Below, piece after piece: positions 53,954-62,133 of a stretch of 64,000 nt of DNA. Made by a program: the position numbers and the translations under genes. Positions within the stretch are counted from its first letter, which is position 1. Each line of letters starts with the position of its first letter. The notes beneath the pieces are model-generated. The model had not been told where the DNA came from and ran no database searches. It was given only the letters and a program-made list of their open reading frames with translations. Source of the DNA: CAWIHS01 sp963836005 (GTDB lineage Bacteria > Pseudomonadota > Gammaproteobacteria > GRL18); the NCBI GenBank assembly GCA_963836005.1, contig CAWIHS010000005.1, positions 372,001 to 436,000 of the forward strand, in the 5' to 3' direction.

Positions 53954-54036
53954 TAACATCTCAATAAGTCCATGCAAGATCCCCTCCTCCTATCAGGGGG
54001 AAGGAACTTAAACTGCACGAACTTAGTGAGAAGTTA
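53954..54036. repeat. MITE family A, internal-deletion copy
   Basis: 83 bp with both TA-ended terminal repeats (TAACATCTCAATAAGTCC to GTGAGAAGTTA), but the middle is lost between the two CAGGGGGA motifs. The G-quadruplex motif is therefore gone. A separate G-rich fragment of family C follows at 54062-54110. No gene is seen in 53832-54219. Confidence 0.8.
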
Positions 54037-54219
54037 CCATATTATTGCCTCTCTAATTGTTATTAAACACTGCTCCTTCCCCCTCTGAGGGGGAAGGTCG
54101 GGATGGGGGTATCGGCATAGCAGATTTGCTGGAAGATCAGTTTCAAAAAATGACAAACAAACACTTTTAATCTATAGTTTATAAAATATTCTCATACGTA
54201 GGTACTTAAGGATAATTGA

Positions 54220-54441
54220 GTGTTTGTGGAAGAAGTTTTTATAGCCATGGACGGCTATAAAAAGCCTACATGGAAGTATTTACGGCGTCTTCTGGAACAA
54301 ATACTCGATTATCCGCACCTGAATTTGCTTAAGGTACCTACCTATGAAAATATTCTAGCTATTTTGAGATTATTTTATATCCGCTTAACACGACCAGCAA
54401 AGCTAGAGTCTTTATACCAGGCAGAGGAAAACCAAGAGTGA
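54220..54441 (+). CDS. small protein translationally coupled to a response regulator
   Basis: A 73-residue protein with a GTG start; AAGGA seven bases before it supports the start. It has no signal peptide or membrane segment; it is rich in Leu, Tyr and Lys and probably helical (PTWKYLRRLLEQILDYPHLN). Its stop overlaps the GTG start of the response regulator (GTGA), which indicates coupled translation. No known family was recognised. It may be a partner or modulator of the regulator. Confidence 0.6.
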   Translation: MFVEEVFIAMDGYKKPTWKYLRRLLEQILDYPHLNLLKVPTYENILAILRLFYIRLTRPAKLESLYQAEENQE

Positions 54442-55088
54442 GTCCAATTCGTTTATTTATTGCAGAAGATCATGCCATACTGAGAGAGGGCCTGCGTTCG
54501 CTGCTGAGTGCAAACCCGGAGATAGAAATCGTGGGCGAAGCAGATAATGGACAGGATGCGGTTCAGCAAATCTGTAAAATCAAACCGCAGCTGGTGCTCA
54601 TGGATTTATCCATGCCGCATATCAACGGCACAGAAGCCATCAGTTTGATCAAAAGGCGCGAGCCGGAGATAAAAATTATCGCCCTCACCGTGCATCGCTC
54701 TCCTGAATACGTCAGAGCTACGCTGGATGCCAGAGCCGATGGTTATATGCTCAAAGATGACACCCATCAGGAGTTGCTAACCGCTATCAAAAATGTCCTC
54801 AAGGGAAATGTTTATCTAAGCCCCGGGATCACGACCAATATAGTCTCCGGTTTCCTTGACCAGGATAATCATGTAGACAAATCACAATCCTGGAACAAGC
54901 TCACAGAAAGAGAGCGGCAAGTGATAAAATTAATTGCTGAAGGCAATAAAAACAAAGACATAGCAGAGAAATTATCAGTGAGTGTGAAAACGGTCGAAAA
55001 ACACCGTTCCAACCTGATGAAAAAACTGGACCTGCATAATGTTTCAGCCCTGACCACTTACGCCATAGAAAACAATCTCACCAGCTAA
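54438..55088 (+). CDS. NarL/FixJ-family response regulator
   Basis: 216 residues: a receiver domain with phospho-acceptor Asp56 in VLMDLSMPHINGTEA and a C-terminal LuxR-type helix-turn-helix (about residues 150-210, LTEREREVI-like start and NKDIAEKLSVSVKTVEKHRS). The GTG start overlaps the stop of the 73-residue gene. The likely partner is the histidine kinase encoded convergently 11 bases downstream. Targets are unknown. The LuxR group usually binds DNA as a dimer after phosphorylation. Confidence 0.92.
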   Translation: MSPIRLFIAEDHAILREGLRSLLSANPEIEIVGEADNGQDAVQQICKIKPQLVLMDLSMPHINGTEAISLIKRREPEIKIIALTVHRSPEYVRATLDARADGYMLKDDTHQELLTAIKNVLKGNVYLSPGITTNIVSGFLDQDNHVDKSQSWNKLTERERQVIKLIAEGNKNKDIAEKLSVSVKTVEKHRSNLMKKLDLHNVSALTTYAIENNLTS

Positions 55089-55099
55089 GCAGGACAGAC

Positions 55100-56791
55100 C
55101 TACCATGTAGCTTTAATGATGGTGCCCTTGCCCGGCGATGTATATATTGATAGGCTCCCGCCGGAGAGATTTGCGCGTTCCTTCATACTGCAGAGACCAA
55201 AGCCGCTGGCCAGCCTGTCAGCATTGGCCTCAAAGCCGACACCATTATCTTCTATATTGAGGGTAATAGCACTTTGATGGGTTGTTACGCTAAGAGAAAT
55301 CTTGTCTGCCTGTGCGTATTTACTGATATTATTAAAAGCTTCCTGAATGATCCTGAAAATTGACACCTTCTGAATCTCGGATATTTCATGCTCATTGATA
55401 TCAAGTTCCTGCTCAAGCTTTAATGCAGGGAAATCGCTCTGAAAGGTTCTGCATAGCCACTGAATAGTGATGAGTAATCCCAGCTCATCGATCATGGATG
55501 GGCGCAGCCCCATTGAAATTCGACGAACTTCTTCCACCGCGTCTCTTAGCCGGCTGATAACCCCGAGCAGTTGCTGTTCCTGCTGCTGCGGATCATTTTC
55601 TACCGCTTTATTGGCCAGCAAACCCTCAAGATTAAACTTGATGGCGCTGATACTCTGGCCGACGCCGTCATGTAATTCTGCGGCGATGCGCTTTCTTTCC
55701 AATTCCTGCGCGGTGAGTAATTTTGAGGAAAGTGACAGCAGCCTCTCTTCAGTCACTTGCAGTTGTTTTTTATCCTGCGAATGCTCATCAATCCTGTTCT
55801 GCAGGCGAGTGCTGATATTATTAAGCTCTTTATTCTGGTTTTGTATTTGTGAGTATAATTCCTTGCTGTATTCTTCCAGCAGCTTAAATGACCATTTGCT
55901 TTCACTGGTGTCTTCAATGATCAGGGTTGAAAAAGCCGCATTTTCAGCAAAGTCACTGCTGATTTTACCCCGCAGCAGGGTCATCCTGAGTTCACACTGA
56001 TTAAACCAGTCATAAAATTCAGAGGTTTCTTCAACCTTGGATTGATTGGGTAGCTTCCATAAATTGAGCCAGTTCAATTTCAAGGCACATTTTGGGTCAT
56101 AACACTCAGGGTGTAACAGATCATGCACATCAATGCCCTTGACACATCTGACACTGCCCAGATTCCATTTCTCCAGCGTTTTATTGACCCTGAAAACCTT
56201 ACCGTCCTTGTCCAGCAAGCAGATCAAGACATCCAGAGCATCGACGGTGGATTCCCATTGCTGCTTGGCATCAATAATTTTTTGTATTTGAGGATAGGCA
56301 ACTTGTTGTAAATTTTGTCGCTCAAGTGATGATTCGAGGGTATTAATAAGCATCTTAAGAGTCTTGATATCTGACTGGTTGAAAAAAAGACGCTGTCTGT
56401 AACGCCCAATATATAAAACTGTTCTGCTTCCCCCGGGATTAACGTTTTTAAACGGGACCATATAAATGTCCAGCTCCCGGACAAACATTTCAGGGTCACC
56501 AGCCAGCAGCTGATGGAGTGTGTCTGGGTCCGTAACCCATGAATCAACTTTCTCTACCACATGTTTGTAGTGCGTACTATTAAATCCGCTGGAAGTTATT
56601 AGCGGTGCATGCGGATTTTCTTCATCTAGTCTGAAGATAAGATATTCACCGTTTTCCTGAGTTTCAGTGACGATGTCCAGGAAACGCTGCAATAACATAT
56701 CTGCATCAGCACACTGACCGGCGCAATTTTCAAAACCTTCCTGTACACCGGTGTAGCCGCAGTTATCATTCAAAATCTGAGTCTTGTTCAA
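55100..56791 (-). CDS. NarX-type sensor histidine kinase, cytosolic
   Basis: A 563-residue kinase with no clear membrane helix. Residues about 20-165 form an N-terminal GAF-like region. A PAS-like domain (about 181-300) carries Cys216, Cys230 and Cys235 around DVHDLLHPEC, a pattern that could bind a metal or sense redox state. A coiled coil follows (about 305-355), then HisKA_3 with phospho-acceptor His374 in AAELHDGVGQS, and an ATPase domain with NIEDNGVGFEA. The start is TTG with GGAGGG before it. It is tail-to-tail with the NarL-type regulator, its probable partner. Confidence 0.9.
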   Translation of the reverse strand: MNKTQILNDNCGYTGVQEGFENCAGQCADADMLLQRFLDIVTETQENGEYLIFRLDEENPHAPLITSSGFNSTHYKHVVEKVDSWVTDPDTLHQLLAGDPEMFVRELDIYMVPFKNVNPGGSRTVLYIGRYRQRLFFNQSDIKTLKMLINTLESSLERQNLQQVAYPQIQKIIDAKQQWESTVDALDVLICLLDKDGKVFRVNKTLEKWNLGSVRCVKGIDVHDLLHPECYDPKCALKLNWLNLWKLPNQSKVEETSEFYDWFNQCELRMTLLRGKISSDFAENAAFSTLIIEDTSESKWSFKLLEEYSKELYSQIQNQNKELNNISTRLQNRIDEHSQDKKQLQVTEERLLSLSSKLLTAQELERKRIAAELHDGVGQSISAIKFNLEGLLANKAVENDPQQQEQQLLGVISRLRDAVEEVRRISMGLRPSMIDELGLLITIQWLCRTFQSDFPALKLEQELDINEHEISEIQKVSIFRIIQEAFNNISKYAQADKISLSVTTHQSAITLNIEDNGVGFEANADRLASGFGLCSMKERANLSGGSLSIYTSPGKGTIIKATW

Positions 56792-57004
56792 TGTTCCCTC
56801 CCCCTAATCTTTATCGAAACAAAGCCTGATGCGTTTTATCAACCGCCTATAATAACAAGGATAGTTGATTTCGAATAACAATGTTAACTTTAACAGGGAA
56901 AAATCATACGCTGAACTGTTGCACAATGTGTTCCTCCAGCCTTTTTTTACGCACAGAGGAGGTTGGGATGCTATAAATTTTTAAATTGATGCTAATTATT
57001 GTGA

Positions 57005-57616
57005 TTATTTACTGGTTTTGCTGCGTTTAAACGGAAAATTCTTCGGCCTTTGTGTTTGTGCTTCCTGGGTGGCTGTTGCTCGCTTCGCACGGCTGCTGAT
57101 GGCTTTGGATCTGGCTCTGGCTGAAGAACTTCTCAGGGCTGAAGATTTTTTTGCTGGAGGGGCTTTAATAATCGGTTTTTTTCGGACCAGCTGCATGACC
57201 ATCTGTTTGTTTTCCTGATCACATGAGATACCCTTCTTTTCATCTGCGACACAGGGTTTGCTGCCAAGGATATTCAGATAAAGGGTTCTGTTGATAATTT
57301 TATTAATCTCATAGTCATTATATATTTTTATCACCGCAGACGGCTGGTTTTCACGCCAGCTGAATTTATCCCGCTTGCCTTTAATCGTATCAAGGTAGAT
57401 GACATATTTATCCTCTATTTTTGATATACCGCTAAGACTAAACTCAGCGCCTTTGGACGTCTTCCTGTTTGGCCTGGAAACTTCCTTTTTGACGGGTTCA
57501 TCTTTTTTAGCCTGACCTCTGTTTTCATCAAAAATATCCACCGTATTGTCTGCATATAAACCTGCACAGTAAATGCTCAGCAGCATAGCGAAGAGTGTTT
57601 TTATTAAATGATACAT
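57005..57616 (-). CDS. exported protein of unknown function with basic C-terminus
   Basis: About 203 residues. A signal peptide (MYHLIKTLFAMLLSIYCAGLYA) suggests export; ATG at 57616 is preferred over 57640, but neither has a clear ribosome-binding site. The middle has a small beta-rich stretch (GAEFSLSGISKIEDKYVIYL) with two Cys near residues 125-135. The last 60 residues are rich in Lys, Arg, Ser and Ala and look unstructured. No family recognised. It stands alone between repeats. Confidence 0.6.
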   Translation of the reverse strand: MYHLIKTLFAMLLSIYCAGLYADNTVDIFDENRGQAKKDEPVKKEVSRPNRKTSKGAEFSLSGISKIEDKYVIYLDTIKGKRDKFSWRENQPSAVIKIYNDYEINKIINRTLYLNILGSKPCVADEKKGISCDQENKQMVMQLVRKKPIIKAPPAKKSSALRSSSARARSKAISSRAKRATATQEAQTQRPKNFPFKRSKTSK

Positions 57617-57648
57617 TTTTTTCAGTGATAGAATAAGCATATATTACG

Positions 57649-57802
57649 TAACGTCTCAATAAGTCCATACAAGAGCCCCTCCCCTTATCAGGGGGAGGGT
57701 TAGGGTGGGGGTTAAGTGCTAGATTACACACACTACCCCCATCCTGGCCTTCCCCCTGATAGGGGGAAGGAACTTAAACTGCCCGGACTCATTCAGAAGT
57801 TA
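57649..57802. repeat. MITE family A, copy 6
   Basis: 154 bp with TA ends (TAACGTCTCAATAAGTCC to TTCAGAAGTTA). The central part matches the copy at 21982 (TTAAGTGCT; ACACACACTACC). The G-quadruplex motif is intact. It lies immediately upstream of the exported-protein gene at 57616 and so may contain or disturb its promoter. Confidence 0.87.
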
Positions 57803-58009
57803 CTATGTTAGCGGATAGCATACTGTATTCTAACAGAAAATTATTCTGTTTCGGTTTTTTTTATTCATCACAATGCGGGCGGAACATTAAGAATGGTTTA
57901 AAACTCAAAGGTAAGGTAAATGAAAGCATTATGGGTGTCCATCCAGGGGCAAACGATGCTGCGGTTGCAGCGCCTGCTTTACTAGTGCTATTCCTGCTTC
58001 TGCACATTA

Positions 58010-58210
58010 TTGCGTACTGCACTGCTTTTAAGCGCTGCTCCTCCCCCTCTGAGGTGTAAGGTCGGGATGGGGGTTGAATCTTCATGGAGAATACTGAATT
58101 TATTATTTTACCCCCCTCCTGGCCTCCCCCCTTAAAAAGGGGAGGAAGATAGCGTACAGATATTATAGGTAACTCGACCCTATTAGAGTGGATAGCGTAT
58201 TTATTTAGCG
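58010..58210. repeat. G-rich inverted-repeat element, family C
   Basis: Arms at 58035-58078 and 58110-58150 carry CTGAGGTGTAAGGTCGGGAT and an inverse CCCTCCTGGCCTCCCCCC. The tail GTAACTCGACCCTATTAGAG matches the copies at 21740 and 23510. A frame covering 57805-58059 overlaps it but has no protein-like features. Otherwise nothing was recognised in 57803-58235. Confidence 0.55.
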
Positions 58211-58235
58211 CAAGGCAGCCTTTCTGTGATAAAGC

Positions 58236-58808
58236 CTAATCCGGCCTGCTGAGCTGGGCTGTTTCGAGACTATTGCGGTGATACTTTTCCCAGGCCAGGC
58301 TGATTTCCCGCTCAAGCTCATTAGCGGTATTGATCATTGCCTCGGCGAGCATGATTTCTTCAAACAGCATCTGTATATTGGCTGATGACAGAGGTACCGC
58401 TTTACCCTGTCTTTTTTGCCGTTGCTGCTGGCGAGTCAATTTGGCATAGGTCGATGCGATGGCATTACAGGCAATACGCAATTGTCCTTTTTGTGCCGTG
58501 CTGTGCACTTTATCAATGATCTCCCGGGCATATTTTTCCAGTTCATCCGCCGAGGAAGTCTGTAAGATCCTTTTTTGCAGAGAGCTGATATTGAGACGAC
58601 TGGATGAACGGGATTTTTTGATATTATAGAGTTTTTTATGCTTATAGCTTTTTTTTCGTTCCAGTTTGCTGGATTTGGAACAGCCCTGGTTGGAAAACTC
58701 TATGGTTCCGTCGGGCTGCTCACATTGATAGATCGTTTCAGCCCGGGCAGTATTCGAGAGAGCCGCTATAACGACCACGGGCAGTATCAGATAATATAAT
58801 TTTTTCAT
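58236..58808 (-). CDS. exported DUF4124-domain protein
   Basis: 190 residues. The signal peptide ends ARA; then comes the short DUF4124 motif ETIYQCEQPDGTIEFSNQGC (about residues 24-43), common in small gammaproteobacterial envelope proteins of unknown role. A basic linker rich in Lys and Ser follows (about 45-75), then a helical C-terminal region (80-190) with Gln/Arg runs (TRQQQRQKRQG). No catalytic motif is visible. It is monocistronic, with repeats downstream. Confidence 0.8.
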   Translation of the reverse strand: MKKLYYLILPVVVIAALSNTARAETIYQCEQPDGTIEFSNQGCSKSSKLERKKSYKHKKLYNIKKSRSSSRLNISSLQKRILQTSSADELEKYAREIIDKVHSTAQKGQLRIACNAIASTYAKLTRQQQRQKRQGKAVPLSSANIQMLFEEIMLAEAMINTANELEREISLAWEKYHRNSLETAQLSRPD

Positions 58809-58925
58809 CCGTATCAGGCACTTGTTTGACTATATCACCCCGTGAATATAACAAATTGCAGCATGGAATTTGATTTCCAGCTGGCTGATATGTGATGTAA
58901 TGCTGATCTGCGGCAGACTTTAGCC

Positions 58926-59158
58926 TTAAACTGATGACTCCATCACTGTATCCAGTAATTCAATCCAGTGTCTGACAGGCACTGTTGCTTTGGTCTGCAG
59001 ATGTAGCCGGCAGCCTATATTGGCGGTAACGATTAAAGCGGCCTGGTTAGTATTCGGGGTTGCGGCACTTTGTACACATCCTTCCAGCAGCGCAGGATAT
59101 CATTAGCTTCCTGACCTTGCTGAGTATCGATGAATTGCTGGCTTATTGTGGTTTGCAT
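58926..59158 (-). pseudogene. glcF: glcF remnant (glycolate oxidase iron-sulphur subunit)
   Basis: The start MQTTISQQFIDTQQGQEAND then ILRC matches the N-terminus of GlcF. A shifted frame further on reads ALIVTANIGCRLHL and PVRHWIELLDTV up to the stop at 58926, matching the GlcF C-terminus. Normal GlcF has about 400 residues; here only about 75 codons remain, so the iron-sulphur clusters and most of the core are deleted and the two ends are joined out of frame. No other glycolate gene is nearby. The rest of 58809-59502 holds only repeat fragments. Confidence 0.75.
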
Positions 59159-59399
59159 GATGCCATAGTATATCGTCTGAGCCCATAAAAATCTGCTTGC
59201 AGCTAGTTTTTTCACTGCGGCAAAAACGCTTGACAGTCACCCTTGTTATTAGCCTGGCTGAAGTATAAAAATATTACAGACTTAAATTTTTACATTGTGA
59301 TTATTGCATTCTGAACTACTATTATATGTAGTCACTTTATTTAGTTCAGTTTAACAGGGAAAATCATACTTATAATCATTACTAAAAATTTGAATATTT

Positions 59400-59480
59400 A
59401 CAGCATCTGCTCCTTCCCCCTGGCAGGGGGAAGGAGTAAATGCTGCAGTAATACAAAGTCTGATTTTGCCCTATTCAGTT
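59400..59480. repeat. G-rich repeat fragment, family D
   Basis: CATCTGCTCCTTCCCCCTGG then CAGGGGGAAGGAG, a single hairpin, followed by TCTGATTTTGCCCT. It matches both ends of the element at 30625-30790 but lacks its centre. It lies directly upstream of the OmpR-type regulator and could overlap its promoter. Confidence 0.5.
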
Positions 59481-59502
59481 TCATGATTGGGGGAAATTAA
59501 AA

Positions 59503-60165
59503 TTGCAAATACTCCTGGTTGAAGATGATCTGTTATTAGCAGATGGATTGCAACAGGCCTTTACGTTGGAAGGGATCATAGTCAATCATGTCAATAAAGG
59601 TCAGGATGCGATTAATGTTATAAGGGATTTCCCGCCGGATATCGTCATTCTGGATCTTGGGCTGCCCGATATCGATGGTTTAAAGGTATTGGCACATTTA
59701 CGCAGTGAAAAAATCACCCTCCCAATACTCATACTGACGGCCAGAAGCTCTTTGCAGGATAAAGTGTCAGGGCTAGATGTGGGCGCAGATGATTATCTCG
59801 CCAAACCGTTTGAGATGCCTGAGTTACTGGCACGGATCAGGGTTCTGGAACGCCGCATTAGTACTTCAAACTCCTCCAATACGATTACTATAGGCCCGGT
59901 TTCTCTTGATAGCATAAATATGCAGGTCAAAATTAATGAACAGGATATTCTTTTATCCAAAAGTGAGTACATGCTGCTGAAGGCACTGATGCAAAACGCG
60001 GGCAGAATTGAGACACGTGACAATCTGCAGTCAAAATTGCATAGCTGGAATCATGAGGTGAGCAGTAATGCCATAGAAGTTCATATTCATCATCTGCGCA
60101 AAAAGATTGGTCCTGAATTTATCAAAACAGTGCATGGAGTAGGTTATACGGTTAATAAAGCATGA
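59503..60165 (+). CDS. OmpR-family response regulator (QseB/PmrA-like)
   Basis: 220 residues: a receiver domain with phospho-acceptor Asp51 in IVILDLGLPDIDG and a C-terminal winged helix (about residues 125-218) ending HHLRKKIGPEFIKTVHGVGYTV. The start is TTG at 59503, with GGGGGA nine bases before it. It overlaps the histidine kinase start by four bases (ATGA). With the cupredoxin and FTR1 genes downstream, the system probably responds to iron or a related metal. Confidence 0.93.
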   Translation: MQILLVEDDLLLADGLQQAFTLEGIIVNHVNKGQDAINVIRDFPPDIVILDLGLPDIDGLKVLAHLRSEKITLPILILTARSSLQDKVSGLDVGADDYLAKPFEMPELLARIRVLERRISTSNSSNTITIGPVSLDSINMQVKINEQDILLSKSEYMLLKALMQNAGRIETRDNLQSKLHSWNHEVSSNAIEVHIHHLRKKIGPEFIKTVHGVGYTVNKA

Positions 60166-61490
60166 AATCAATCAGATTTTTTCTGATCATTGTGATTCTG
60201 TCCACCATCACTTTGATGGCTTTCCTGTCAGCCATAAATGGTTATCGTGACAGTATGAATATGATAGAGCAATTATTTGATTCAGAACTGGTTATTAAAG
60301 CTGAAATCCTTGCCGCGATGTATTCTGATGAGCATTCAGAGCCTCGCCAAACAGCACAGAATGATATAACCTTCGATATGTATTCATTCCAGATTTGGCA
60401 GGATCGCCGTCTGCTATCACGATCCTTAAACACCCCCATGACTCCTGTTACTGAATTTAAACCAGGATTTCAGAATAGAAACTTTTCAAATCATCGCTGG
60501 CGTATTTACAGCGTTTATCATCCAGCTGCCGATGCCTGGATTTTTAGCGCTGAACGGATTGATAATCGACATTCACTGGCTGAGAATATCATTCTTGAAG
60601 CGCTAGTGCCGGTCGTCATCATGATACCAGTACTTGGAATTCTTATCTGGTACATTGTCAACTATGGATTATCGCCATTGACAAAACTGGCAACTGAGCT
60701 AAATACTAAACGCGCTAATGATCTCAGCCCGTTAACACTTGAAAAACAACCGCTTGAACTGGTTCAGGTGGTTAATTCAACCAATGATTTACTGATTCGA
60801 CTCAAGGCATCATTTATCCGCGAAAAACGCTTTGCTGCGGATGCGGCGCACGAACTTCAAACCCCCATCAGTGCCCTGAAAATTCATCTTTACAATCTGT
60901 CTAAAACCTTTCCAGCCGACGTACACAGTTTTGAACAACTTAAATCAGCAGTGGATAGAATGGGCCAGCTGATAGAACAGATACTGAACCTGAATCGTAC
61001 AGCTCCAGGGCATTATCTGGGCCAATTTACCCGTGTGGATATCTATGATCTGGCCCAGGAAGTTATATCCAGGGAACATCACTTTTTTGAGCAAAAAAAA
61101 ATTCAACTAACATTTAAAGGTAACCATTGTCAGCTGGAATGCGAACCTCTAGCACTGGATATCCTGCTGCAAAATTTGCTCTCTAATGCCTGTAAATACA
61201 CCCCGGAAGGTGGTCTTGTTTTCGTATCCATAAACTGCAATAGCCGATTTGTTCAATTACAGGTAGAGGACTCCGGTCCGGGCGTAACGGCAAAATTGCA
61301 CGAACGATTATTTGATCGTTTTTATCGCCTTGATGGTGATTGTCATAAATCTGGCACTACAGGTTGTGGACTGGGACTGGCCATTGTAAAACAGATTGTT
61401 GAGCTTCATCACGCCTCGATTAAGCTCGGCCAGTCCTCTCTTGCTGGCGGCCTGCGGGTTAATATTGTCTTTCCCAGAGAAAAAAAATGA
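60162..61490 (+). CDS. QseC-like sensor histidine kinase
   Basis: A 442-residue inner-membrane kinase. Helices are at about residues 7-25 and 147-168, with a periplasmic sensor loop of about 120 residues between. A HAMP-like linker follows, then HisKA with phospho-acceptor His230 in AADAAHELQTPISAL, and an ATPase domain with N, G1 and G2 boxes (LLSNACKYTPEGG; VEDSGPGV; GCGLGLAIVKQI). It overlaps the regulator upstream and the cupredoxin gene downstream by four bases each, so it is one tightly coupled operon. Confidence 0.93.
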   Translation: MKSIRFFLIIVILSTITLMAFLSAINGYRDSMNMIEQLFDSELVIKAEILAAMYSDEHSEPRQTAQNDITFDMYSFQIWQDRRLLSRSLNTPMTPVTEFKPGFQNRNFSNHRWRIYSVYHPAADAWIFSAERIDNRHSLAENIILEALVPVVIMIPVLGILIWYIVNYGLSPLTKLATELNTKRANDLSPLTLEKQPLELVQVVNSTNDLLIRLKASFIREKRFAADAAHELQTPISALKIHLYNLSKTFPADVHSFEQLKSAVDRMGQLIEQILNLNRTAPGHYLGQFTRVDIYDLAQEVISREHHFFEQKKIQLTFKGNHCQLECEPLALDILLQNLLSNACKYTPEGGLVFVSINCNSRFVQLQVEDSGPGVTAKLHERLFDRFYRLDGDCHKSGTTGCGLGLAIVKQIVELHHASIKLGQSSLAGGLRVNIVFPREKK

Positions 61491-61834
61491 AGAAGCAATC
61501 ACACCGTTTTGTGCTGTTAACGATTATTTTAACGGGATTATTTTTTTATCAAACCGGCGTCCACGCGGACACACTGAATATTCATATTGAGATCAGCAAT
61601 CATCTTTTCATCCCCTCAATCATCACCATTGCGGAAAATACCAAAGTAAAATTAATTATACATAACAAAGATCCATCAGATGAAGAATTTGAAAGTTATG
61701 AACTTAACCGGGAAAAGATAATCCCCGGAGGGCATGAATGCTTCATTTTTATCGGCCCTTTAGCCGCAGGGGAATATACTTTTTTTGGCGAGTTTAATCC
61801 AGAAACGGCTCAGGGTAGGGTCATTGTTAAATAG
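61487..61834 (+). CDS. periplasmic cupredoxin-like protein (FtrB/EfeO-cupredoxin type)
   Basis: A 115-residue exported protein. The signal peptide ends GVHA, followed by a cupredoxin_1-type fold (IEISNHLFIPSIITIAENTK; IPGGHECFIFIGPLAAGEYTF). The usual type-1 copper pattern with C-terminal Cys, His and Met is not complete; acidic residues (DPSDEEFESYELNRE) are prominent instead, as in cupredoxin-like partners of FTR1 iron permeases. It probably helps present or oxidise iron for the permease encoded next. It overlaps the kinase gene by four bases. Confidence 0.82.
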   Translation: MKKQSHRFVLLTIILTGLFFYQTGVHADTLNIHIEISNHLFIPSIITIAENTKVKLIIHNKDPSDEEFESYELNREKIIPGGHECFIFIGPLAAGEYTFFGEFNPETAQGRVIVK

Positions 61835-62125
61835 TGCCCAGCCATTGATGGCGGGTGCTCTTGCGGCACAAGGATGCGCCGCCATTTTCAAGAGTAACTC
61901 TCAATAAATCCGTGCCGTTTAAGTTCATTCACCCTATCAGGGGGAATGCCAGGATGGGGGTAGTGTGTATCATCAAGCACTTAACCCCCACCCTAACCCT
62001 CCCCCTGATAGGGGGAGGGGATCTTGCACGGATTTATTGAAAATGTGAGACAAAGAAAAATCACACTTTTTCTTTTGCTGCATCATATAGCCGGGATGGC
62101 TATTTATGGATGGAAACTGAATAGG
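61832..62125. repeat. composite hairpin element interrupted by a MITE (copy 2)
   Basis: The left part has GCCAT/ATGGC (61841-61852) and a GGCACA/TGCGCC stem with loop AGGA. The right part, TCACACTTTTTCTTTTGC to GGATGGAAACTGAATAG, ends with the hairpin ATAGCC/GGCTAT with loop GGGAT (62087-62103). Both halves match the element at 3966-4290. It lies between the cupredoxin stop and the FTR1 start, inside the operon. Confidence 0.65.
61895..62046. repeat. MITE family A, copy 7, interior inverted
   Basis: The terminal repeats are TAACTCTCAATAAATCC and the inverse, but the interior runs opposite to copy 1 relative to the same flanking unit: CCAGGATGGGGGTAGTG comes first and the strong G-run motif lies on the minus strand. 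This is what an inversion between the terminal repeats, or insertion in the other direction, would give. Confidence 0.8.
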
Positions 62126-62133
62126 TATATATT

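Noticed and set aside
56884..56905. Shared motif TTTAACAGGGAAAAATCATA as an operator for both two-component systems
   Set aside because: It also occurs near 59350 but in opposite orientation relative to the genes, and a similar AACAGGGAAA lies next to a family C repeat at 23750, so it is more likely a repeat remnant.
57805..58059. An 84-codon plus-strand frame
   Set aside because: It runs into a family C repeat and lacks a ribosome-binding site; its hydrophobic part is not convincing as a conserved protein.
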